A stretch of DNA of 64,000 bases. It comes from JBBQZP01 sp038207585. Lineage in GTDB: Bacteria; Pseudomonadota; Alphaproteobacteria; Rhodobacterales; Rhodobacteraceae. The notes under the pieces were generated by a model. The model ran no database searches. It worked only from the letters and a program-made list of their open reading frames with translations, and was not told the DNA's origin. The stretch is taken from contig JBBQZP010000001.1 in NCBI GenBank assembly GCA_038207585.1, positions 124,001 to 188,000 of the forward strand. Reading direction: 5' to 3'. Below, piece after piece: positions 36,481 to 45,742 of the stretch. The first letter of the stretch is position 1. The number at the start of each line of letters is the position of its first letter. The translations under genes were made by a program, and so were the position numbers.

Positions 36481-37177
36481 CGGCAGCCTGCAGCATCGCT
36501 TCGGCCTCGGCTATGCCGCCGGGGTGGCCGACATCGCACCACCCTCCGTGATGCACCACGCCGTAGGCGCGACCCTTTGCAAGGGCGGTCTCCCACAGAG
36601 GGTGTATCGGGAACGCGGTTTCGGGAATCTGGTCCAGACCGTCGGTCACGATGATCTGCGCGCCAAGGTAGACATGGCCCCGCGCGCCCCTTGCCCATGA
36701 AATGCGGCCATCGGAGTCCAGCAGAAAATCGCTTTTGCCGCCGTGACCAGTGGCGCTTTGCACCGGCAAAAGCAGGAACAACACGTCCATATCAGCCGGC
36801 CGCCATGCCGCGCGAAGCTGGATCAGCGGGTTTGCCCCGGTCCAGACAGCATCGGTGTTCAGGGTAAAGACAGGGCCTTTGCCCAACAGGGGAAGAGCCC
36901 TTTTCAGACCGCCGCCCGTATCGAGGATCTGGGGCGTTTCGTGCGACAGCGCAACGTCGGGGCGATGCGCCAGATGGGCCGCAATCTGATGGGCGAGGTA
37001 ATGCGTGTTGGCCACCTTGCGCGTCACCCCTGCCGCATCGACCTGCAACAAGGCATGGTCGATCAATGACCGCCCCGCGACCTTGACCAACGGCTTTGGC
37101 AGATGCGCCGTCAGCGCCCCCATCCGGGTGCCGAAACCGGCGGCAAACAGCATCAGGGCGTCGGGTGTTGGCCGCAT
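36470..37177 (-). CDS. murU: N-acetylmuramate-1-phosphate uridylyltransferase (MurU-type)
   Basis: 235 residues from ATG 37177. The sugar nucleotidyltransferase signature LFAAGFGTRMGALTAHLPKP is at the N-terminus, with VFTLNTDAVW later. In the anhydromuropeptide recycling shortcut MurU makes UDP-MurNAc from the MurNAc 1-phosphate produced by AmgK, which lies immediately upstream and overlaps by 25 bases. The pairing supports this assignment over a generic sugar nucleotidyltransferase. Confidence 0.85.
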   Translation of the reverse strand: MRPTPDALMLFAAGFGTRMGALTAHLPKPLVKVAGRSLIDHALLQVDAAGVTRKVANTHYLAHQIAAHLAHRPDVALSHETPQILDTGGGLKRALPLLGKGPVFTLNTDAVWTGANPLIQLRAAWRPADMDVLFLLLPVQSATGHGGKSDFLLDSDGRISWARGARGHVYLGAQIIVTDGLDQIPETAFPIHPLWETALAKGRAYGVVHHGGWCDVGHPGGIAEAEAMLQAADVQ

Positions 37178-38169
37178 TGCGTAATGATCCTTTCCATCCG
37201 TGCGGGGGTGGGTTCTGGGATCAGTCTTTCGCAAATATCGGCCAGCGATGCCAGTGCGGGGTGCGCAAGATTGCGCTGAAGCTGTGCCCAGACGCGCGGC
37301 ATCATTGCCACATAGCGCGGCTTTCCGGCAACTAGGCACAATCGGGCAAAGATCCCCATTATACGCAAGGAGCGCTGGGCACCCAGGGTGGCGTAACTTG
37401 CGGAAAATCGGGCGCTGTCAGCGCCGGTTGCGCGGGCAAAACGTTCGATCATGGCGTTCTCCAGCGCCAATGGCACATCGCGCCGCGCGTCCTGCAAAAG
37501 TGACACCAGATCATAGCCAGGCTGGCCCATCTGGCCAAGTTGGAAATCCAGCAGGCCAACCCGGTGGATGCCGCTGCGGTCGGGCAGCCACAACAGGTTT
37601 TCGGCATGATAGTCGCGCAGGATCATGCAGCGCGGGCCATCTGCGTGGGTCAGCAGAGCGTCCGTCAATGTCTGGATGAAGGCTTCGGTTTCGGCCCGCG
37701 CTCCGGTGATCGCAAAGCTGTACCAATCCGGTGAAAAAGCGGCCGCTGTGGCCCATTCCTGCGCCGAAAGGTCGGGCAGTCCGGGCAGCGCCGGGCAAGA
37801 TTGCAGATGCACCAGAACGTCGGTTGCGGCGGTATAAAGCGGGGTCTCCAGCGCGGGCTGTTCAGGGATCAGACGGGCAATGATATTATCGCCAAGGTCT
37901 TCCAGCAGCAGGAAACCTGCGTCCAGATCGCTGGCCAGAATGCGCGGCGGTGAAAGCCCGATTATCCTTAAATGTGCTGCAATGGTCACGAACAAGGCCG
38001 GATCGTCACCTTTCCCCGGTGGCGCATCCATCAGGACTGCTGTCTGTGCGCCTTGTGAAACACGATCATAGCTGCGGTCCGAGGCGTCACCGGCCAGAAA
38101 CTGCACGGTGGCACCAGCCCATCCGGCACCCGCCAGAAACGCGGCTTTGTGCGCATTCCGCGCCGTCAT
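37153..38169 (-). CDS. amgK: Anomeric MurNAc/GlcNAc kinase (AmgK-type phosphotransferase)
   Basis: 338 residues of the aminoglycoside phosphotransferase fold: nucleotide loop region DASDRSYDRV, catalytic MILRDYHAENLLWL and metal site GLLDFQLGQMG. Coupled to murU, it fits AmgK, which phosphorylates recycled MurNAc at the anomeric position. The start overlaps the tsaE stop as ATGA. Confidence 0.85.
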   Translation of the reverse strand: MTARNAHKAAFLAGAGWAGATVQFLAGDASDRSYDRVSQGAQTAVLMDAPPGKGDDPALFVTIAAHLRIIGLSPPRILASDLDAGFLLLEDLGDNIIARLIPEQPALETPLYTAATDVLVHLQSCPALPGLPDLSAQEWATAAAFSPDWYSFAITGARAETEAFIQTLTDALLTHADGPRCMILRDYHAENLLWLPDRSGIHRVGLLDFQLGQMGQPGYDLVSLLQDARRDVPLALENAMIERFARATGADSARFSASYATLGAQRSLRIMGIFARLCLVAGKPRYVAMMPRVWAQLQRNLAHPALASLADICERLIPEPTPARMERIITQCGQHPTP

Positions 38170-38645
38170 GCAAGACCCCGATCCTGAGCAAGCCTTGCCA
38201 GAAGGTCGGGGAACATTGGTGCGGACACTTCGGCCAAGCGCCCGTCGCCCGCAACCGTCAGGGTCAGATCAATCGCGCGCAACGGGGTCAGTTTGCCAAG
38301 ACGGTCCGGCCATTCCACCAGACAGATCGCGGTGTCAAAGGCGGCGGTCAGGCCCAGTTCGTCCACCTCATGCGGGTGGGTCAGACGGTAGAGATCGGCA
38401 TGCCAAAGTTCGGCACCACGTGCGACATAGGTTTGCACCAGCGTGAAGGTGGGCGACGGCACGTCTTCCAGACGCCCAAGCCATGTCTGGATCAGGGCGC
38501 GCGCCAGATGGGTTTTGCCTGCGCCGATCTGACCCCGCAAAAGCAGCGTATCTCCGGGCGCCAGATGGTCGGCCAGCCATGCGCCAAGCCGGGCTGTATC
38601 CTCTGGGCCGGGAAGCGGGATGTGAACGGTCGGCGCAGTTTGCAT
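38166..38645 (-). CDS. tsaE: tRNA t6A-synthesis ATPase TsaE
   Basis: 159 residues from ATG 38645. Walker A is LLRGQIGAGKTHLARAL; DVPSPTFTLVQTY and LWHADLYRL are TsaE hallmarks. It works with TsaB, TsaC and TsaD to make N6-threonylcarbamoyladenosine in tRNA; tsaD is at 49.1-50.2 kb in this window. The longer in-frame extension to 38765 does not look like TsaE. It begins 40 bases after the PAS protein gene ends. Confidence 0.93.
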   Translation of the reverse strand: MQTAPTVHIPLPGPEDTARLGAWLADHLAPGDTLLLRGQIGAGKTHLARALIQTWLGRLEDVPSPTFTLVQTYVARGAELWHADLYRLTHPHEVDELGLTAAFDTAICLVEWPDRLGKLTPLRAIDLTLTVAGDGRLAEVSAPMFPDLLARLAQDRGLA

Positions 38646-38685
38646 GGCGCGACTGTGACGGCGGCGGTTGCGCTGTGCAAGCCCG

Positions 38686-40269
38686 TCAGGCGGTCTTGAG
38701 CAAAAGATCCGTGGTGATCCGCGGGGCCTGATTTGCCCGGGCCGTCTCATCGCGGAAGCAGGCAAGAGTCGCGCCGCCCTGCAACGGTTTGAACGTGCAT
38801 GTGATCAGCCTGCCGTCGTTCAGGCGCACATCGCCTTCAAAGACCTGCCTCTCGCCCAGCGTGAACACGAAGGTTTCCGCTTCAACCCAGAACGGCGTTG
38901 GTGCCGATTGTGCTCGCCACCGCTCGCACAGGGACGCAAAGCCGATATCCGCCCCCAGAACCGCGCCGGGATCATGGCCCCACAGCGTGACATAGGCTGC
39001 GTTCGACATCACCAGATGGCCCGCCTGCGAAAAGACGGCGACGGCATCGTTGATGGAATCGATCACCGCCTGACCCAGTTCCAGATCGGCGCGGTAGCGG
39101 CGGGTGCGCGAGGTTTCCGAGGTGATGTCTTCGAACATCAGTGCAAGTGCGCCGTTCGGGTGCGGGCGTCCGATCACCTTGTAGGTCTGGCCGGACGGCA
39201 GGCTCCATGTTTCCTCGAAAAGCCCTGAGGAGGCGGCTTGCTCCAGATCGGTCATCTGTTTGCGCCAGCCGCGATAGTCTTTCGGTTCGGGGATCATGCT
39301 GCAATCGCGCATCGCGTCCAGAAATGCGAAAAGCGTGGGGCGCATCGTCAGAAAATCGGGCTGCAATCCAGACAGGTCCAGAAGGGCCGGGTTGAACAAG
39401 GCAAGCTGCCGGTTCTTGTCAAAGATCGCCAAGCCAATCGGCAGATGCGCGAAAGTCTTGGTCAGGGTCTGCATGAATTCGCGCAGGCTTGCTTCTGCAG
39501 CCACCGCGGAATCTGCGGGAAGTGCGAACATCAGCCGCGCCTCACCCTCGGCAAAGCCGATCAGTTCGAACCACTGCGGCTTTTGGCCTGCGTTTTCCGA
39601 AAGGCTTTGACGCTGGCCCGAAGCGCCTTGGGCAGATGCTGTGCGGTCGAACAAGCGTGGAAGCGGCCATGAAAGGCCTGCTCCGGCTTCCAATCGGGCG
39701 GCAGCGTGCATCAGATATGTTGCGTTGGCCCATGTGATGTCACCCTCTGGCGTTTCGCGCCAGATCATTAACGGGGCCTGACTGATGGTGGAGCGCAGCA
39801 TCGCAAGTTCTTCCTTCACGATCCGGGCTGTCACTGGGTCATCAATGGAATCTACCTGATCTTGATCGGGATCAAGAAGGGTCAGCCGCGTCAATCCGCC
39901 GCGCCATTCGCCGCGCAAGATCAGGCCGTTTTCGCCGGTTTCTGACGTCAGAAGGAAGTGCCCATCCGAAACGAGGTCGGCGATTCTTTCAGAAAAGTCA
40001 GGAAAGCGCGGACCGATATAGCCACAAAGCCGCGCCCAATCGGTGCCCGCCGCCGTGCCGAGAGCCAGTATCCGTCGGGCCGAAGGAGTGGCATCGACAA
40101 GATCTTCCCCATCGAACAAAAAGCTGGCTTCTGCCCGATTCTCTTGGAATATCGGAGCTTTGTTTTGCCCGCCGTCCTGTTTTACCACGGTCAGGACGTA
40201 TAAAACTCCAAGTGCAGATGCCAGTATCGCGAAGATGACGCTTAGATCCAAAATCCAGTCAAAGACCAT
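38686..40269 (-). CDS. Membrane-anchored PAS-domain protein without a kinase domain
   Basis: 527 residues from ATG 40269. An N-terminal membrane helix (WILDLSVIFAILASALGVLY) is followed by at least three PAS-like segments (near LMIWRETPEGDITWANATYL, LPIGLAIFDKNRQLALFNPA, and DSINDAVAVFSQAGHLVMSN). The protein ends soon after the last PAS domain (ACFRDETARANQ), with no HisKA, HATPase, GGDEF or EAL domain. It resembles the sensory half of a histidine kinase. It heads the reverse-strand run leading to tsaE, amgK, murU and addBA. Its output partner is unknown. Confidence 0.8.
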   Translation of the reverse strand: MVFDWILDLSVIFAILASALGVLYVLTVVKQDGGQNKAPIFQENRAEASFLFDGEDLVDATPSARRILALGTAAGTDWARLCGYIGPRFPDFSERIADLVSDGHFLLTSETGENGLILRGEWRGGLTRLTLLDPDQDQVDSIDDPVTARIVKEELAMLRSTISQAPLMIWRETPEGDITWANATYLMHAAARLEAGAGLSWPLPRLFDRTASAQGASGQRQSLSENAGQKPQWFELIGFAEGEARLMFALPADSAVAAEASLREFMQTLTKTFAHLPIGLAIFDKNRQLALFNPALLDLSGLQPDFLTMRPTLFAFLDAMRDCSMIPEPKDYRGWRKQMTDLEQAASSGLFEETWSLPSGQTYKVIGRPHPNGALALMFEDITSETSRTRRYRADLELGQAVIDSINDAVAVFSQAGHLVMSNAAYVTLWGHDPGAVLGADIGFASLCERWRAQSAPTPFWVEAETFVFTLGERQVFEGDVRLNDGRLITCTFKPLQGGATLACFRDETARANQAPRITTDLLLKTA

Positions 40270-40389
40270 TACATCACTCCGCCGGCCATTCAAAAATCAA
40301 CCTATGGAGGAGATTATTAACAGATCGTTAAGGACGCGAGACAATCTGAGCGGGAAATTCTTTTTGCCACACTCACTTCACACCCGGAA

Positions 40390-41778
40390 TTATTGAACAA
40401 TCAGCGGGTTTTCCCCAAGCGGGCCATCCGGGGCGGCGATGATCCTTGCAGCAGGCCAAACAACCTCGACAATTGCGCCGCAACGTTCGGGACGTTCTGA
40501 TCTGGGCAAAAGCGGGTTGGAGCCGTTGGCAAAGGTCAGCTCTGCCCCCGATCGCTCCAGCAGCGTTTTTGCAATGAAAAGTCCAAGCCCCATCCCCTCG
40601 TAAGCGGGGCGCAGGCTTAGTTCATCATCATCCCGGCGGCTGCGCACGAACGGGTCGCCGATCCGCCCGAGGATCTGGGTTGGATAGCCGTCTCCATTGT
40701 CGGCAATGCGCAGAGTTATGGTATCCTCCGACCATTCCGCCGAAATCCACACCTGCGACTGCGCGAAATCAACGGCATTCTGCACAAGATTGCGGATGCC
40801 ATGTACCATTTCGGCCGAACGAAAGATCATCGGCTGCGGCAGGTCCGCCCCGGCAGCAGAACGCATGGAAAACGTGACCGACTTTCCGCGCTGCATGTGT
40901 GGTTCGGCGGCCTCTTGCAGAATGGTTTCCAGCGGCGCGCGCTGCATATAGCGGTCGTCCTTTCCGGCACGCCCCATGGATCGCAGGATATCGCGGCATC
41001 GGTTGGCCTGATCGCGGATCAGGCGGGCATCCTCCTGCAGGGCCGCATTGCCCGACAATTCCTCGATCAACTCGGTGCTGACCAGTTTAATGGTGGCAAG
41101 TGGCGTGCCCAGTTCGTGCGCCGCAGCCGCAACCACACCGCCCAGATCGGTCAATTTCTGTTCCCGCGCCAAGGCCATTTGCGTAGCCAGAAGCGCATCC
41201 GACATTGACCGGATTTCGGTGGCGACGCGGCGTGAGTAAAGGCCCAGAAACAGAATACCGATCACGATCGACAGCCAGAAACCAAAGCCGAACAGACGCG
41301 GCACGGCAAATACTGTGCCATCGGCAAACCTAAGTGGCAGCGAGATTGCGGCATTTACCGTGATCATTGCGATGGCGATGATGGCAAGCGCGATGGTTGT
41401 TCGCAGATCAAGCGCCGCCGCTGAAATGGTGACCGGAGCAAGGATCAGCAGCGCAAATGGGTTGGTCAGCCCGCCGGTAAGAAACACCAGCGCTGAAAGC
41501 TGGGTCACGTCGAACAGCAGCATACCAAAGGCCTGAAGCTCTTTCAGGCGGGCATTCTCGGGAAACAGGAACATCGACAAAAGGTTCGCCACGACAGACG
41601 CGCCGACAGCCATCAGGCACAGGCCCATGGGCAATTGCATCTGATACCAGCCCCAGGCCACTGCGATTGCGCCGGCCTGACCCGCAACCGCCATCCAGCG
41701 CAGCACGATCAATGTGCGGATGCGGACCCAGTCGCTGCGGGTCTCGCGGTTCAGAAGACCGGTTGTGGCTGGAAACAT
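40390..41778 (-). CDS. regB: Redox sensor histidine kinase RegB/PrrB
   Basis: 462 residues. Six membrane helices at the N-terminus contain GGLTNPF, the quinone-binding motif of RegB. The H-box is AAHELGTPLATIKL, the redox-active cysteine lies in NRCRDILRSMG, and the ATPase has GMGLGLFIAKTLLERSG. RegB autophosphorylates under reducing conditions and passes phosphate to RegA. It is divergent from senC (101 bases), the standard Rhodobacter arrangement. Confidence 0.95.
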   Translation of the reverse strand: MFPATTGLLNRETRSDWVRIRTLIVLRWMAVAGQAGAIAVAWGWYQMQLPMGLCLMAVGASVVANLLSMFLFPENARLKELQAFGMLLFDVTQLSALVFLTGGLTNPFALLILAPVTISAAALDLRTTIALAIIAIAMITVNAAISLPLRFADGTVFAVPRLFGFGFWLSIVIGILFLGLYSRRVATEIRSMSDALLATQMALAREQKLTDLGGVVAAAAHELGTPLATIKLVSTELIEELSGNAALQEDARLIRDQANRCRDILRSMGRAGKDDRYMQRAPLETILQEAAEPHMQRGKSVTFSMRSAAGADLPQPMIFRSAEMVHGIRNLVQNAVDFAQSQVWISAEWSEDTITLRIADNGDGYPTQILGRIGDPFVRSRRDDDELSLRPAYEGMGLGLFIAKTLLERSGAELTFANGSNPLLPRSERPERCGAIVEVVWPAARIIAAPDGPLGENPLIVQ

Positions 41779-41879
41779 CTGGGGCCTTGTGGCATGAAAT
41801 GGGGTCAGATCGCCTGGGCCAGCATATGCCGCTTTGCGGCGAAGGGTCCATGCGGTGCGATAGGGTGGGGAACAGGTCT

Positions 41880-42485
41880 ATGAGAACTCTGATTGCTTCT
41901 GCGGCGGTTCTGGCGGCGGTGGGCATGGTTGGTGGGACGTGGCTTTATACCAAGCGCGCAGCCGACGCCTTTTCCGATTGTCGCGCCGGGCAGGTTTCGG
42001 GCAGCATTGGCGGGCCCTTCACACTTGTCGATCAGACCGGCGCGACGGTGACCGACAAGGACGTGCTGACCGAACCTGCTCTGGTCTATTTCGGCTATAC
42101 GTTTTGCCCCGATGTCTGTCCGCTCGACAATGCCCGTAACGCGGAGGTGGCCGACATTCTGGAAGAGCGCGGTGTCTTGGTGACGCCGATTTTCATCACG
42201 ATCGACCCGGAACGCGACACGCCGGAAGTGCTGGCTGACTACGCGGCCAATTTTCACCCCAGAATGATTGCCCTGACCGGTAGCGATGCACAGGTCAAGG
42301 GGGCGTCCATGGCCTATCGGACCTTCTATCAGAAGCAATCGTCCGACGATGATTATTACCTGATGGATCATACGACCTTCACCTATCTGATGATGCCTAA
42401 AACCGGTTTTGCCGATTTCTTTCCTCGGGAAATGACGGCTGATCAGGTAGCCGACAAGGTTTCCTGCTTTGTCGAAGCAAGTTGA
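41880..42485 (+). CDS. senC: SenC/PrrC/Sco1-type copper chaperone
   Basis: 201 residues from ATG 41880. A membrane anchor (IASAAVLAAVGMVGGTWLY) precedes a thioredoxin-fold domain with the copper-binding CPDVC motif (in GYTFCPDVCPLDN) and the distant His in LMDHTTFTYLM. It helps load copper into cytochrome oxidase and transmits an oxidase-linked signal to the RegBA system. It lies between regB and regA as usual. Confidence 0.95.
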   Translation: MRTLIASAAVLAAVGMVGGTWLYTKRAADAFSDCRAGQVSGSIGGPFTLVDQTGATVTDKDVLTEPALVYFGYTFCPDVCPLDNARNAEVADILEERGVLVTPIFITIDPERDTPEVLADYAANFHPRMIALTGSDAQVKGASMAYRTFYQKQSSDDDYYLMDHTTFTYLMMPKTGFADFFPREMTADQVADKVSCFVEAS

Positions 42486-42497
42486 CGGGCCGCTGAT

Positions 42498-42526
42498 TTG
42501 ACGCTTGCCCTGTGCAACCCTACTTA
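42498..42526 (+). promoter_or_regulatory. Promoter for regA
   Basis: TTGACG (42498-42503) and TACTTA (42521-42526), spacing 17, are in the 70-base gap between senC and regA. This would allow regA expression independent of senC. Confidence 0.5.
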
Positions 42527-42555
42527 GAGGCCAAGCGGTACAGGTGGAATAACAA

Positions 42556-43110
42556 ATGGCTGAAGAAAATCTTGCGGAACTTGGCGATGACCGGACACTG
42601 CTCCTGGTTGATGATGATGAGCCGTTCGTGAAACGGCTGGCCAAGGCCATGGAAAAGCGCGGGTTCCAGGTTGAAACGGCGCAAAGCGTCGCCGTGGGAA
42701 AAGCCGCAGCCGAGGCGCATCCGCCCGCATATGCCGTTGTTGATCTGCGGCTTGAAGACGGCAATGGCCTTGACGTCGTGGAAACGCTGCGCAGCCGCAG
42801 ACCTGATTGCCGCATTGTCGTTTTGACCGGATATGGCGCAATTGCCACGGCGGTTGCGGCGGTCAAGATCGGGGCGATTGACTACCTGTCGAAACCCGCC
42901 GACGCCAATGAGGTGACAGCAGCGCTTTTGGCCAAAGGGGAAATGTTGCCCCCCCCGCCCGATCATCCGATGTCGGCCGACCGAGTGCGGTGGGAACATA
43001 TTCAGCGCGTTTATGAGATGTGCGAGCGGAATGTATCGGAAACGGCGCGCCGCCTTAACATGCACCGCCGGACGCTGCAACGCATTCTGGCCAAACGCAG
43101 CCCGCGATAA
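42556..43110 (+). CDS. regA: Redox response regulator RegA/PrrA
   Basis: 184 residues. The receiver domain has the acidic pair LLVDDDEPF, the phospho-acceptor Asp in AVVDLRLEDGNGLDVV and the Lys in YLSKPAD. A Pro-rich linker leads to a Fis-type helix-turn-helix (ERNVSETARRLNMHRRTLQR), which is highly conserved in RegA orthologues. It controls photosynthesis, respiration, nitrogen and carbon fixation genes in relatives. Confidence 0.96.
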   Translation: MAEENLAELGDDRTLLLVDDDEPFVKRLAKAMEKRGFQVETAQSVAVGKAAAEAHPPAYAVVDLRLEDGNGLDVVETLRSRRPDCRIVVLTGYGAIATAVAAVKIGAIDYLSKPADANEVTAALLAKGEMLPPPPDHPMSADRVRWEHIQRVYEMCERNVSETARRLNMHRRTLQRILAKRSPR

Positions 43111-43163
43111 AAAAGAGTACAGGCGAAATTCCGGTTATCGCAAATCACCGGCAAATGGCAGAC

Positions 43164-43192
43164 TTGCGTCATTGAAAAATGTATTCTAGGAG
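43164..43192 (+). promoter_or_regulatory. Promoter for the H-NS-like gene
   Basis: TTGCGT (43164-43169) and TAGGAG (43187-43192) have 17-base spacing, followed by AAAAGGAG (43204-43211) as ribosome binding site. It is the same TTGnnn-17-TAGG layout as at tssA. Confidence 0.5.
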
Positions 43193-43220
43193 TTCGCTCA
43201 ATCAAAAGGAGCCAACATCC

Positions 43221-43529
43221 ATGAATATCGATTCACTGTCGTTGAAGGAACTGAAAGAATTGCAGGCAAAAGTTGCCAAAGCAATTTCGTCGTTTGAAGA
43301 CCGCAAGAAAAAAGAGGCGTTGGCAGCGCTTGAAGAAAAGGCCCGGGACATGGGCTTTTCTCTTGCTGAACTGACCGGAGCTTCGGCACCGCGCAAGCGC
43401 GCGCCTGCGGTTGCGAAATATGCAAATCCTTCTAATAAGTCAGATACTTGGTCTGGGCGCGGCCGCAAACCACGCTGGTTTGCCGCAGCGCTGGCTTCTG
43501 GAAAGTCCGCAGACAGCATGGCGATCTAG
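43221..43529 (+). CDS. H-NS-family nucleoid protein (HvrA/Spb type)
   Basis: 102 residues from ATG 43221. The N-terminal oligomerisation helix (LSLKELKELQAKVAKAI) is followed by a charged helix and the C-terminal H-NS DNA-binding motif TWSGRGRKPRWF. Its place after regA matches hvrA of Rhodobacter, a light/oxygen-responsive regulator. It converges on the HD gene with a four-base overlap. Confidence 0.92.
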   Translation: MNIDSLSLKELKELQAKVAKAISSFEDRKKKEALAALEEKARDMGFSLAELTGASAPRKRAPAVAKYANPSNKSDTWSGRGRKPRWFAAALASGKSADSMAI

Positions 43530-44128
43530 GATTGGTCGCAGGCGATTAAGAGATTGTGGTGACGGGCGGTAAAATCCGCCCGCACCTCGACTGGCGCGCG
43601 AAGTCTTATTGACAGGCCTTTCAGGATTGTTGGGTCAGGTGCGCCAAATAGCTTGTCGGCCTCGGCCGTTCGAAACCCCGCGATTTGCACGGCCTCAAGC
43701 CAAGCTGAAACCTTGTCGGCGGTCTTTATCGCCTTTTTAATCGAAATCGGAAGAATTGCCGGGAGGCCAAAGCGAATGTGAATCGCAGCGGTCAGACGTT
43801 GATCCATTTCGCCGTATCCCGGGCCAACGGCTGATTTTACCGGACTGATCATATCACCAATCACATATTCCGGGGCGTCGTGCAGCAGGGCCGCAAGCCG
43901 CCATCTGGCCGGAGCGTCGCTCTGCATACGCGCAAACAATTCTTCGACCAGCAGCGAATGTTCGGCCACCGAATATGGAAAATCGCCAAGGGTCTGCCCA
44001 TTCCAGCGCGCCACGAACGCCAGACCATGCGCAATATCCTCGATCTCGATATCTACGGGCGTGGGGTCCAGCAGATCCAGTCTGCGGCCAGAAAGCATTC
44101 GTTGCCAGGCGCGGGGTTGTTTTGTCAT
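43526..44128 (-). CDS. HD-domain nucleotide phosphohydrolase (YfbR-like)
   Basis: 200 residues from ATG 44128. The HD metal motif is spread over SVAEHSLLVEELF, LLHDAPEYVIGDM and TADKVSAW (His, His-Asp, Asp). Similar to 5'-deoxynucleotidase YfbR-type proteins, and found in this place in the reg cluster of relatives. The exact substrate cannot be read from the sequence. Confidence 0.85.
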   Translation of the reverse strand: MTKQPRAWQRMLSGRRLDLLDPTPVDIEIEDIAHGLAFVARWNGQTLGDFPYSVAEHSLLVEELFARMQSDAPARWRLAALLHDAPEYVIGDMISPVKSAVGPGYGEMDQRLTAAIHIRFGLPAILPISIKKAIKTADKVSAWLEAVQIAGFRTAEADKLFGAPDPTILKGLSIRLRAPVEVRADFTARHHNLLIACDQS

Positions 44129-44219
44129 TGGCGGTCGGCCCTGATTGTCACCACATTGGGATAGCGGGGAAACAATAGCCGCGCAATCGAACCCCTGCCG
44201 GTTTGCGCATCGCGCCGCA

Positions 44220-44248
44220 TTGTTCCAACGTCCGACAGATGGTAAGCG
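44220..44248 (+). promoter_or_regulatory. Possible promoter for ahcY
   Basis: TTGTTC (44220-44225) and TAAGCG (44243-44248), spacing 17, lie 32 bases before the ahcY start. The -10 box is weak. Confidence 0.3.
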
Positions 44249-44280
44249 TCCCGGCAACATTCATCAAAAGCAGGCGCGAC

Positions 44281-45666
44281 ATGAACGATTACATCGTCAA
44301 GGATATCAAGCTGGCCGACTTTGGCCGCAAGGAACTTACCATTGCCGAAACCGAAATGCCCGGTCTGATGGCCTGCCGCGAGGAATTCGGCACCACAAAG
44401 CCGCTGACAGGCGCGCGCATCGTCGGATCGCTGCATATGACGATCCAGACGGCTGTGCTGATTGAAACGCTGACAGCCCTTGGCGCCGATGTGCGCTGGG
44501 CGTCGTGCAACATCTTCTCGACCCAGGACCACGCCGCTGCCGCCATCGCTAAGGCCGGCGTGCCGGTGTTTGCCGTTAAAGGCCAGAGCCTGACCGAACA
44601 CTGGGACTATCTGGATAAGTCCTTCATGTTCGCCGAGGGCGCGAACATGATCCTTGATGATGGCGGCGATGCGACGCTGTATGTGCTTCTGGGCGCGCGG
44701 ATGGAGGCGGGCGAAGACGTGCTGGCCGTGCCGCAATCCGAAGAAGAAGAAGTGATCAAGCTGCAGATCAAGAAACGGATGAAGGAATCGCCGGGCTGGT
44801 TCGCAAAGACCAGGGCCGCGATCAAAGGCGTGTCCGAGGAAACGACCACCGGCGTGCATCGCCTTTACGATCTGCACAAGAAGGGTCAGCTTCCGTTCCC
44901 GGCGATCAACGTGAATGACAGCGTCACGAAATCGAAATTCGACAACAAATACGGCTGCAAGGAATCGCTGGTGGATGGCATCCGCCGTGCGACCGATACG
45001 ATGATGGCGGGCAAGGTCGCCGTGGTTTGCGGCTATGGTGACGTGGGCAAAGGCTCTGCCGCGTCGTTGCAAGGGGCCGGGGCGCGGGTGAAAGTCACCG
45101 AAGTTGACCCGATCTGCGCGCTGCAGGCGGCGATGGACGGGTTCGAAGTGGTTATTCTGGAAGATGTGGTTTCCGCTGCCGATATCTTCATCACCACGAC
45201 CGGCAACAAAGATGTCATCCGCATCGAACATATCCGCGAGATGAAGGATATGGCGATCGTCGGCAACATCGGCCATTTCGACAATGAAATTCAGGTCGCA
45301 GCCCTGAAAAACCACAAGTGGACCAACATCAAGGAACAGGTCGACATGATCGAAATGCCAAACGGGCATCGGATCATCCTGCTGTCGGAAGGCCGCCTTC
45401 TGAACCTTGGCAACGCCACCGGGCACCCGTCTTTCGTGATGTCCGCCAGCTTTACCAATCAGGTTCTGGCGCAGATCGAACTGTGGACCAAGGGCGAGGA
45501 TTACAAGCCCGGCGTCTATATCCTGCCCAAGGCATTGGATGAAAAAGTGGCCCGCCTGCATCTTAAAAAGATCGGTGTGAAACTGACCGAGTTGCGCAAG
45601 GATCAGGCCGATTATATCGGTGTGAATGTCGATGGGCCGTTCAAATCGGAACATTATCGCTATTGA
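44281..45666 (+). CDS. ahcY: Adenosylhomocysteinase
   Basis: 461 residues from ATG 44281. It is highly conserved: SLHMTIQTAVLIETL, the catalytic Lys/Asp/Asn region NDSVTKSKFDN, the NAD-binding VVCGYGDVGKGSA, and the C-terminal NAD-contacting Lys/Tyr pair ending FKSEHYRY. It hydrolyses S-adenosylhomocysteine to adenosine and homocysteine, sustaining methylation. It closes the reg cluster and is followed by a good terminator. Confidence 0.98.
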   Translation: MNDYIVKDIKLADFGRKELTIAETEMPGLMACREEFGTTKPLTGARIVGSLHMTIQTAVLIETLTALGADVRWASCNIFSTQDHAAAAIAKAGVPVFAVKGQSLTEHWDYLDKSFMFAEGANMILDDGGDATLYVLLGARMEAGEDVLAVPQSEEEEVIKLQIKKRMKESPGWFAKTRAAIKGVSEETTTGVHRLYDLHKKGQLPFPAINVNDSVTKSKFDNKYGCKESLVDGIRRATDTMMAGKVAVVCGYGDVGKGSAASLQGAGARVKVTEVDPICALQAAMDGFEVVILEDVVSAADIFITTTGNKDVIRIEHIREMKDMAIVGNIGHFDNEIQVAALKNHKWTNIKEQVDMIEMPNGHRIILLSEGRLLNLGNATGHPSFVMSASFTNQVLAQIELWTKGEDYKPGVYILPKALDEKVARLHLKKIGVKLTELRKDQADYIGVNVDGPFKSEHYRY

Positions 45667-45673
45667 CCAGACC

Positions 45674-45715
45674 GTGCCGCGCGGGTGATCCGGCGCGGCA
45701 CACACCTTTTGTTTG
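45674..45715 (+). terminator. Rho-independent terminator after ahcY
   Basis: GTGCCGCGC (45674-45682) and GCGCGGCAC (45693-45701) form a perfect nine-base stem with a ten-base loop, followed by ACACCTTTTGTTT. Confidence 0.75.
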
Positions 45716-45742
45716 TGCCATGCTTTGGCCTGAACCGGTCCG

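Noticed and set aside
44129..44280. Possible S-adenosylhomocysteine riboswitch before ahcY
   Set aside because: I could not find the conserved pseudoknot core; only a weak promoter-like pair is present.
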